Shown in pieces: positions 1-5,667 of a stretch of DNA of 13,136 bases (its first letter is position 1; each line of letters opens with the position of its first letter). Made by a program: the position numbers and the translations under genes. The notes under the pieces are model-generated. The model ran no database searches. It had not been told where the DNA came from and saw nothing but the letters and a program-made list of their open reading frames with translations. Source of the DNA: Nitrospinota bacterium (lineage in GTDB: Bacteria > UBA8248); contig DNYS01000294.1 of assembly GCA_003506735.1 (NCBI GenBank), positions 2,303 through 15,438 on the forward strand, read 5' to 3'.

Positions 1-860
1 CAGCCGAGCGGGTGGAGGCCGGCGATGTTCCGCCAGGTGCCCCCGCCGCCTTCGGCCTTGTGGGCGTCGCGGTAGTTTTTCGAGCCCGCGCCCCGGGAGA
101 TCACCTTGTTCGCCTCCTTGACGACCTCGGTGACGGCGGTCTTGTCGTCCGGCGACTGGGCGACGATGGCGATGAGGTTCTTGCTGCCCATGACGCCGCC
201 GAAGCCGCCCCGGCCGCAGAAGCGGGGCTTGCAGTCGCCGCTCCGGACCTGGTTGTCCGAGCTGAGGGCGATCCCCGCCATGCGGTTGGTCTCGTAGTTC
301 TCGCCCGAGGGTCCGATGACGGCGAAGTGGGCGTCTTCGTATTGGCCGACGAGGGACATGATTTTTTCGTGCGAGTCCATCCCGAAAAGGTCCGCGGCGT
401 CCACCAGTTCGAGCGTGGGCGGGCCGCCCACGGCTTCGCTCTTGATGATGAGAGCGACGGGTTTCTCGCTCCGCCCGGTGAAGATGATCTCGTCCAGGCC
501 GGCGAAGGCGACCTTGGAGCCGAATTTCCCCGAGCCCGCCGAATACATGGCCGAGGGCGCGCCCGCGCGGGTTCCCTTTAAAGGGCTGTAGCCACCGAAA
601 AAGGTGCGCAGGCCCGTCATCAGGTTGGTTCCCGAGAAGCAGCCCAGCTCCATGACGAGCGGGGCGGCCGGGTCGTAGGGGTCGGATACGTCGTAGTTCG
701 ATAAAACCTTGAAAATCCGGCCGGAGCCGCCGAGGAAATCCTCGAGATCGGCGCAGGGTTTTTCCTCCACCGCGATCGTTCCGGCCGTGAGATCGATCGC
801 CGCGCTCCGGTACTTGTAGTCGGTCGGCTCGTTATTGCCGTTCTTGGCGTCCGTCCACAT
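1..860 (-). CDS. Aldehyde:ferredoxin oxidoreductase (AOR) family protein, N-terminal part, truncated by window edge
   Basis: Tungsten/molybdenum-pterin enzymes of this family oxidise aldehydes, or related substrates, to acids with ferredoxin as acceptor. Only 286 codons are visible. The start is the ATG at 860, preceded by GGAGGTG at 9-nt spacing; the frame upstream has no other ATG before a stop that coincides with the mutase stop codon. Family features in order are a beta-strand segment 'AIDLTAGTIAVEE' (residues 21-33), 'FLGGSGRIFKVL' (42-53), the cofactor-binding stretch around 'FFGGYSPLKGTRAG' (87-100), 'FGSKVAFAGLDEIIFTGRSE' (113-132), and the pterin-contact motif 'GRGGFGGVMGSKNL' (216-229). 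The iron-sulfur cysteine motif expected near residue 290 lies outside the window. Two cysteines (C210, C215) sit just before the GRGG motif, where characterised AORs usually have AAGRGG. It follows the mutase gene after 138 bp on the same strand and is probably co-transcribed. The family assignment is firm; the substrate cannot be read from the sequence. Confidence 0.9.
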   Translation of the reverse strand, partial: MWTDAKNGNNEPTDYKYRSAAIDLTAGTIAVEEKPCADLEDFLGGSGRIFKVLSNYDVSDPYDPAAPLVMELGCFSGTNLMTGLRTFFGGYSPLKGTRAGAPSAMYSAGSGKFGSKVAFAGLDEIIFTGRSEKPVALIIKSEAVGGPPTLELVDAADLFGMDSHEKIMSLVGQYEDAHFAVIGPSGENYETNRMAGIALSSDNQVRSGDCKPRFCGRGGFGGVMGSKNLIAIVAQSPDDKTAVTEVVKEANKVISRGAGSKNYRDAHKAEGGGGTWRNIAGLHPLG

Positions 861-998
861 GGGAAAAAACACCTCCAAAGAGTAGGGGATATCGCTGATA
901 TCCGGCCGCCCAAGACCGCGGGCCGCCGAGTTTTGTCCGTCGATGATCAGGCGATTATTCCCGATCCGGGGGAACCGGGCAAGGGGGGGCGGGAAACC

Positions 999-2591
999 TC
1001 AAAATGAAACCGGCTCCTTGAACTCGCCGAACACATCCTTCAAAATGCCCGATATCTCGCCGACCGTGGCGTAGGCGCTGACCGCCTCGCCGATGGGCTC
1101 CATGAGGTTGTCCGTCCCCCGGGCGGCCTCCTCGAGGCGGGAAAGGGCCGCCTCGGTCCGGGCCGGATCGCGGCCTTCCTTCACTTTTTTCAGCCTCTCG
1201 ATTTGCCGGGTGGAGAGGTCGGGGTCCACCGAAAAGAGGGTCCGCGGCCCGGCGGGGGCATCGGCGTATTTGTTCACGCCGACGATGGCTTTCTCGCCCG
1301 AGTCCACGGCCTTTTGCCACTGGTGGGCGCTCTCGGATATCCACCGCTGGATGAGGCCACTCTCGATACACGAGACCATCCCGCCCCGCTCCTCGATGGT
1401 TTTGATGAGGGCCTCCATCCCGGCCTCCATTTCGGAGGTGAGGTTTTCTACGAAATAGGAGCCCCCGAAGGGGTCGGCCATGCCGGCGATGCCGGTCTCG
1501 TGGGCGAGAATCTGCTGGGTGCGCAGGGCGAGGAGGGCGCTCTCCTCGGTCGGCAGGGCGAGGGCTTCGTCGTAGGCGCAGGTGAAGATCGTCTGCGCCC
1601 CCCCCGCGATCGAGGCGAGAGTCTCGCAGGCCACTCGCACGATGTTGTTCTCCGGCTCGGCGGCGGTGAGAGTGCTTCCCCCGCAGACGACGCCGAAGCG
1701 GAATTTCCAGCTCCGGGGGTCCTTGGCTCCAAAGCGCTCGCGCATGATGCGCGCCCAGAGGCGGCGCATGGCGCGGTACTTGGCCACCTCCTCGAAAAAA
1801 TCCGAGTGGGTGTAGAAATAAAAGCTGAACCGGGGCGCGAACGAATCCACCGCCATGCCCCGCCCGATGCAGCGCTCGGCGTAGACGATGGCGTCGGCCA
1901 GGGTGAAGCCGCCCTCCTGAAGGGCCGTCGCGCCCGCGTCGCGGAAGTGGGCCCCGGCCGCGCTGAGCGTGTTGAAGCGGGGGGTATGGGCGAGGCCGTA
2001 TTCGATGGTGTCCACGATGAGGCGAAGGGAGGGTTCGGGCGGATAGATCCAGGTGCCCCGCGAGACGTACTCCTTGAGGATGTCGTTCTGGATCGTTCCG
2101 GTGAGCCCGTCCGGGGGGACGCCCTGCTTGCGGCCGACGGCGATATACATCGCATAGAGGATGGCCGCCGTCGAGTTGATGGTGAACGAGGTGCTGATCC
2201 GATCGAGGGGGATTTCCTCGAAGAGGGTTTCCATGTCGTCGAGGGTGTCGATCGCGACGCCCACCTTGCCCACCTCGCCGGCAGCGAGCGCATCGTCGCT
2301 GTCGAGCCCGATCTGGGTGGGAAGGTCGAGGGCCACCGAGAGGCCGGTGTTCCCCTCGGCGAGCAGGAATCGGTAGCGCCGGTTCGTCTCCTCGGCGGTG
2401 CCGTAGCCCGAGTATTGGCGCATGGTCCAAAGGCGCGTGCGGTACATCTCGGGGTGGATGCCGCGCGTAAAGGGATACTCGCCCGGCGCCTCCTCCCCGG
2501 CCCGGGCGGGAAGGTCTTCGGGCCCGTAGACAGCCTTGATGGGCAGGTCCGATTGGGTCCGGTAGCGTTTTCCTTCGCCGCTATCCGCCAT
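999..2591 (-). CDS. Methylmalonyl-CoA mutase-type acyl-CoA mutase, catalytic (large) subunit without B12 domain
   Basis: The 530-aa protein covers the substrate-binding TIM-barrel domain of adenosylcobalamin-dependent acyl-CoA mutases, which interconvert branched and linear CoA esters (methylmalonyl-CoA and succinyl-CoA in the prototype). Motifs include 'MRQYSGYGTAEETNRRY' (57-73), 'GLSVALDLPTQIGLDSDD' (83-100), 'GTIQNDILKEYVSRGTWIYP' (165-184) and 'FAPRFSFYFYTHSDFF' (251-266). By hand alignment to P. shermanii/human numbering, Tyr89 is Y60, Arg207 is R178, His244 is H215 and Arg283 is R254. All four are kept, which favours a carboxylated substrate over isobutyryl-CoA (Phe/Gln there). The residue equivalent to Tyr243 is Ala214. 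No cobalamin-binding DxHxxG domain follows, so a separate small subunit is required and is not in this window. The ATG at 2591 has an upstream GAGGAAAGG and lies 16 nt after the crotonase stop, so the two are likely one operon. Exact substrate uncertain. Confidence 0.93.
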   Translation of the reverse strand: MADSGEGKRYRTQSDLPIKAVYGPEDLPARAGEEAPGEYPFTRGIHPEMYRTRLWTMRQYSGYGTAEETNRRYRFLLAEGNTGLSVALDLPTQIGLDSDDALAAGEVGKVGVAIDTLDDMETLFEEIPLDRISTSFTINSTAAILYAMYIAVGRKQGVPPDGLTGTIQNDILKEYVSRGTWIYPPEPSLRLIVDTIEYGLAHTPRFNTLSAAGAHFRDAGATALQEGGFTLADAIVYAERCIGRGMAVDSFAPRFSFYFYTHSDFFEEVAKYRAMRRLWARIMRERFGAKDPRSWKFRFGVVCGGSTLTAAEPENNIVRVACETLASIAGGAQTIFTCAYDEALALPTEESALLALRTQQILAHETGIAGMADPFGGSYFVENLTSEMEAGMEALIKTIEERGGMVSCIESGLIQRWISESAHQWQKAVDSGEKAIVGVNKYADAPAGPRTLFSVDPDLSTRQIERLKKVKEGRDPARTEAALSRLEEAARGTDNLMEPIGEAVSAYATVGEISGILKDVFGEFKEPVSF

Positions 2592-2607
2592 GGCTAGGCC
2601 CTTTCCT

Positions 2608-3387
2608 CTATTGTCCCTTGAACCTGGGTCCTCGCTTTTCGAAAAAAGCGTCCACCGCCTCGCCGTGGTCCTCCGATGCCCAGAGCTCGACGAACAGCGT
2701 GGTCTCGAGTTCCGCCGCCCCGGCCAGCGTCCTCTCGGAGGCCTCGATCAGGAGCTTTTTGATGGCTCGGACGGCGAGCGGGGCGGCCTTGGCGATGGCG
2801 GCGGCGATCCGCTTGCCCTCAGCGAGGCCCCCGCCGTCGGGCGCGATGGCGTTGGCGACCCCGATGGCCAGGGCCTCGCGGGCCGGAAGCTCCCGGCAGG
2901 TGGTCAGGAGCTCCATCGCCCGGGCGTAGCCGGCGATTCGCAAAAGGCGGCCGCCGCCGCCCCAGCCCGTCATCAGCCCCACGCGCGCCTGCTTGAAGCT
3001 CATGTAGGCGCTCTCTTCCATGACGCGCATGTCGCACGTGAGGGCGATCTCGGTCCCGCCGCCGAGGGCGTATCCGTTCAGGACACCGATCACCGGGACG
3101 GGCAGGTTCGAGAGACGGAAGAGGATGTCCTGCATCCGGCGGCTCATGGCCCCTCCGGCCTCGCCGGTATCGAAGCTCTGGAGCCACTTCAGGTCGCCGC
3201 CCGCGCAGAAGGCTTCCCCGCCGGCGCCCGTGAGGATCACCGCACGTAGGAATTCGTCCTCGGCCAGGCGGTCCAGGTGTCCGGAGAGGAGGCGCATGAT
3301 CTCATCGTCGATGGCGTTGCGCACTTCCGGACGGTTGAGCGTGAGGGTGACGATCCCATCCTCTTCATCGCAAAGCAAGTGGGACAT
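2608..3387 (-). CDS. Enoyl-CoA hydratase/isomerase (crotonase) family protein
   Basis: The 259-aa protein is the usual length for a soluble crotonase-fold enzyme acting on acyl-CoA thioesters. The oxyanion-hole segments are visible as 'AFCAGGDLKWL' (59-69) and 'GYALGGGTEIAL' (105-116). The first catalytic acid (rat hydratase Glu144) is E113. The second acid (Glu164) aligns by eye with R135 in 'FKQARVGLMTGWGGGGRLL' (131-149), so simple hydratase chemistry is doubtful. The 'GWGGG' turn recalls the 'SWGGT' of ECHDC1-type ethylmalonyl/methylmalonyl-CoA decarboxylases, which would suit the mutase located 16 nt downstream; this is inference. The ATG at 3387 follows GGAGGG at about 5 nt. It sits 42 nt after the ferredoxin-NADP reductase gene and is probably translated from the same message. 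Family call strong; reaction unresolved (hydratase, isomerase or decarboxylase). Confidence 0.92.
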   Translation of the reverse strand: MSHLLCDEEDGIVTLTLNRPEVRNAIDDEIMRLLSGHLDRLAEDEFLRAVILTGAGGEAFCAGGDLKWLQSFDTGEAGGAMSRRMQDILFRLSNLPVPVIGVLNGYALGGGTEIALTCDMRVMEESAYMSFKQARVGLMTGWGGGGRLLRIAGYARAMELLTTCRELPAREALAIGVANAIAPDGGGLAEGKRIAAAIAKAAPLAVRAIKKLLIEASERTLAGAAELETTLFVELWASEDHGEAVDAFFEKRGPRFKGQ

Positions 3388-3429
3388 CTGCCCTCCGGCG
3401 GGGTGGGAATGAGGGGCCGGCCCGTTGCG

Positions 3430-4374
3430 CTACCAGTACTTTTCGTAGTGAATGTTTCCCTTGGTCCGGCTGTAGTCCATGGTGAATCCGCGATTTTCCA
3501 TGATCTGGATGACGCCCATCTTCCCCTCCGGCCAGATTTTCTCGCCTCCGCGCACCTTGGGGATGCCCAGCATCGCGGGATTCCCGCAGAGAAAAATATG
3601 CGTGTCCGAGGGGTCCATTTTGCGGCCGATTTTTTCTTCGAACTGGCCCGATTCGATGTAGTCCTGAACATACACCTTGTTGTGAAGGGTGTCAGATTCG
3701 CGGGTGGTCAGCGTGTGGTAGGTGAGGTTCGGATATTTTTTCTCCAGCTCCCGGTAGATCGCCTCATAGGCCAGGTCTTTCTTGTAACGCACGACGTTGA
3801 CTGAGGCGATACGGCCCTTGTAGCCGGTGGAGAGGAGCTCCCAGATCATCCGGTTGTGGGGGCCCTCGCCCGTTCCGGTTCCCCCGAAAACGACCAGGCT
3901 GCCGTCGCGCTCCCGGATGTCGTCCATGCAATTGAGGGTGTACTCGCCCGTGAATTTCTGGCCGACGTTGATCCGGTCTCCCTCGTTTTTGAGGAAGAGT
4001 CTCGGGGTGAGGCCGGGCGCGGGCTGCCCTTCACCGCCGATGACCAGGACGATGTAGAACTCAAGAAAGTCGAGCTTCTCCGGTTTGAAAAGCTCACCGT
4101 CCGAGTTCACGACGGGATGGGACACCGAGTAGGCCCTCCGCACCAGCCGGCGGATTTTCTTGTCGTTGAGTTCCTTTTCCGGAACCGCGTCCTCGTGGCG
4201 AGGCTCCCAGTAGCCCAGGCCCAGGGTGGTGTACTGGCCCGATTTGTAATCGGGAATCGGAAAATCGGGCTTCACTCGGAACAGGGCCAGCGACTCATGG
4301 GTTTGCTCGATGCTGACGAGCGTTCCGTTGTAATGTTTTTCGGACAATTCCTTGATGCTGGTTTCGTCGAGCAT
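3430..4374 (-). CDS. Ferredoxin/flavodoxin-NADP(+) reductase (FNR/FPR family)
   Basis: This cytoplasmic FAD enzyme would move electrons between NADP(H) and ferredoxin or flavodoxin. The 314-aa protein has a flavin-binding barrel with 'SGQYTTLGL' (45-53) and the FAD motif 'RRAYSVSHP' (79-87, RxYS type). A Rossmann domain follows, with the pyrophosphate loop 'GGTGTGEGPHN' (164-174), 'VVRYKKDLAY' (194-203) and 'CGNPAMLG' (263-270). It is longer than typical bacterial FPR (about 250-260 aa). The extra length is an insert around residues 55-78, a second around 91-105, and a C-terminal tail ending in Tyr-Trp, an aromatic end that could stack on the flavin as in FPR enzymes. The ATG at 4374 has GGGGGAA upstream. 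It is the first gene of the cluster that also encodes a crotonase, an acyl-CoA mutase and an AOR. An AOR produces or uses reduced ferredoxin, so this reductase may be its link to the NADPH pool (inference). Confidence 0.93.
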   Translation of the reverse strand: MLDETSIKELSEKHYNGTLVSIEQTHESLALFRVKPDFPIPDYKSGQYTTLGLGYWEPRHEDAVPEKELNDKKIRRLVRRAYSVSHPVVNSDGELFKPEKLDFLEFYIVLVIGGEGQPAPGLTPRLFLKNEGDRINVGQKFTGEYTLNCMDDIRERDGSLVVFGGTGTGEGPHNRMIWELLSTGYKGRIASVNVVRYKKDLAYEAIYRELEKKYPNLTYHTLTTRESDTLHNKVYVQDYIESGQFEEKIGRKMDPSDTHIFLCGNPAMLGIPKVRGGEKIWPEGKMGVIQIMENRGFTMDYSRTKGNIHYEKYW

Positions 4375-4433
4375 TCATTTCCCCCGTGGATCGAAGCATC
4401 CAACCCATTCAAATCGTTAATCGATGAGGCCAT

Positions 4434-4458
4434 ATTTTACTAATCCTCTCCAGATTAG
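4434..4458 (-). promoter_or_regulatory. Candidate -10 box next to a 6-bp inverted repeat upstream of the FNR gene
   Basis: On the minus strand, TAAAAT (4439-4434) matches the sigma70 -10 consensus at five of six positions. It would give a leader of roughly 50 nt to the ATG at 4374. Directly upstream lies the perfect inverted repeat CTAATC-N7-GATTAG (4440-4458), occupying what would be the promoter spacer. I see no good -35 box 17 nt away (CCCGCT), as would fit an activator- or repressor-controlled promoter. This is a weak prediction from sequence alone. Confidence 0.3.
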
Positions 4459-4482
4459 CGGGTGGAAAGGATACTACAAAAC

Positions 4483-4492
4483 AAACCGGTTT
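4483..4492. repeat. 10-bp perfect palindrome AAACCGGTTT
   Basis: AAACCGGTTT is fully self-complementary and lies in the AT-richer patch between the hydrolase stop and the FNR start, about 25 bp upstream of the CTAATC/GATTAG repeat. It could be a protein-binding site. No family can be named. Confidence 0.3.
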
Positions 4493-4537
4493 CAGAACCT
4501 TGCCGGGGATTTTCGCCCAAAACGGGCCGGGGCCGCC

Positions 4538-4577
4538 ATCTCCGGCGCCCGCGGCTAATCTCCGGAGCCCGCCGCTA
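4538..4577. repeat. Tandem duplication of a 20-bp unit across the hydrolase stop codon
   Basis: The unit at 4538-4557 is repeated immediately at 4558-4577 with 18 of 20 bases identical (differences at unit positions 9 and 16). The second copy contains the lipoprotein hydrolase stop codon (complement of 4575-4577), so the first copy carries a duplicate TAG that is not used. It looks like a local slippage duplication. Each unit includes TCTCCGG and GCGG/CCGC elements that could pair weakly, but there is no T-tract and I do not call a terminator. Confidence 0.7.
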
Positions 4578-5558
4578 GAGGCCCGCCTTCGAGGCCAGGG
4601 ATTTCCGCAAGAACGAGACCGTCAGGCGGATGGAATCCCCGAATTCGGCGGACCTGCCATGCCGGAGCACGAAATTATGCCCGGTCCCCTCGTAGAGCTT
4701 GATCCGGGCGCTCTTCGCGGGGCCCCGCTGCAGGGCGCTCAGCATCTGGACCGATTGCGCCACCGGAATTGTCCGGTCCTCGACGCCGTGAAAGAGGAGC
4801 ACGTCGGCACGCACCTTGCCCGCCATTGTGAGCGGGCTGTTTTTCTCCAGGTAGCTTTTCCACCGCTGCGCATCCTCGCCCGCCAGCGCGAGGATGAGCG
4901 GGTTCACGCGGTGGCGGATGAATTGCACATAGTCGTAGGGCCCGTAGTAGGCGACGACGGCCTTGAATTCGGGACGCCCGGCGGCGGTCCGGAACGCCTT
5001 GTTCGCTCCGAGGGAGAAGCCGATGAGGCCCACCTGGCCGCCCGCGCACACCGGATTCCGCGAAAAAGCGGCCGCCGCCGAGGCGATGTCGCTAGTTTGC
5101 AACTCAAATTGCGTTTTTCGATAATCGAATGGGACGCTCAACCCCTCCAAATCGACGTAATGGCCCGAATAATAATCCAGGATGAGCGAGGCGATCCCCC
5201 GGCTGGCCAGCGCGCGCGCATAGCGGAGATAGGCACGCCAGTATCCGCGAATTCCGTGCAAAAGGACCGCGCACAAAAACTTGCCCCGCGCCTTGGGGCG
5301 GACGAAGTGGCCATCGAGCCGGACGCCCTTCGCACCGCCGGGGAGTTGGACGGAGTGCTCGGTGTAAGCATAGGTGGGGGATTCTGGAGGATGGAGACCG
5401 GCCGTTCTGGCGCGGGTGCAGCTCGTCACCGCGATCAGGAGGATGAACATCACCAACACCCTCCGCGGGGCAATCGGGAGCCACCGCCTTTTGCGTGCGG
5501 CGCCCCCAACCTTCGGCGGCGGGGAGGTCACCTGGTGTTCCTCCGGGCGGTGGTTCAT
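4575..5558 (-). CDS. Lipoprotein alpha/beta-hydrolase (dienelactone-hydrolase-like)
   Basis: The 327-aa protein from the ATG at 5558 (upstream AGGAGGAGA, about 10 nt away) begins with a basic region 'ARKRRWLPIAPRR', a hydrophobic stretch 'VLVMFILLIAVTSC' and a lipobox ending at Cys47. It should be exported and lipidated; the +2 residue is Thr, so outer-membrane sorting is expected. The mature part has an alpha/beta-hydrolase core with 'AVLLHGIRGYW' near the oxyanion hole, nucleophile Ser182 in 'GLIGFSLGANKAF', Asp261 in 'LLFHGVEDRTIP' and His294 in 'YEGTGHNFVL'. This order matches dienelactone hydrolase/peptidase-like hydrolases, but with Ser rather than Cys as nucleophile. The stretch before the signal is unusually long (about 35 residues); a GTG nine codons downstream (preceded by GAGGAA) is an alternative start. 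Frame extension further upstream is rejected because it runs through the divergent promoter and into the M20 gene. Substrate unknown. Confidence 0.88.
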   Translation of the reverse strand: MNHRPEEHQVTSPPPKVGGAARKRRWLPIAPRRVLVMFILLIAVTSCTRARTAGLHPPESPTYAYTEHSVQLPGGAKGVRLDGHFVRPKARGKFLCAVLLHGIRGYWRAYLRYARALASRGIASLILDYYSGHYVDLEGLSVPFDYRKTQFELQTSDIASAAAAFSRNPVCAGGQVGLIGFSLGANKAFRTAAGRPEFKAVVAYYGPYDYVQFIRHRVNPLILALAGEDAQRWKSYLEKNSPLTMAGKVRADVLLFHGVEDRTIPVAQSVQMLSALQRGPAKSARIKLYEGTGHNFVLRHGRSAEFGDSIRLTVSFLRKSLASKAGL

Positions 5559-5579
5559 TCGCGGAAAATCTCCTCCTCT

Positions 5580-5608
5580 TTGGCAAAGCGGCCGTATGGG
5601 ATCATAAT
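5580..5608 (+). promoter_or_regulatory. Sigma70-like promoter for the M20 peptidase gene
   Basis: TTGGCA (5580-5585), a 17-bp spacer, and CATAAT (5603-5608) match the sigma70 hexamers at five of six positions each. Transcription would start near 5615, about 53 nt before the ATG at 5668. It overlaps the opposing hydrolase promoter, sharing 5603-5606. Confidence 0.5.
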
Positions 5609-5629
5609 AAGGCCTATCCGCCGTGGCAA
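5601..5629 (-). promoter_or_regulatory. Sigma70-like promoter for the lipoprotein hydrolase gene
   Basis: On the minus strand, TTGCCA (5629-5624), a 17-bp spacer and TATGAT (5606-5601) each match consensus at five of six positions. Initiation near 5594 would leave a leader of about 36 nt containing the AGGAGGAGA ribosome-binding site of the hydrolase at 5558. Confidence 0.55.
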
Positions 5630-5667
5630 CGCCGGTTTGAACTGTTCCCGCTTCCTGTGGAGGAATC

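Noticed and set aside
1203..2597. Long plus-strand open frame antisense to the mutase gene
   Set aside because: Composition is Gly/Ala/Glu/Asp-rich with no motifs, and it mirrors the codon bias of the clearly real mutase on the other strand.
4500..4574. Possible terminator after the hydrolase gene (GCCC-GTTTT-GGGC on the minus strand)
   Set aside because: The stem is only four pairs and no T-tract follows.
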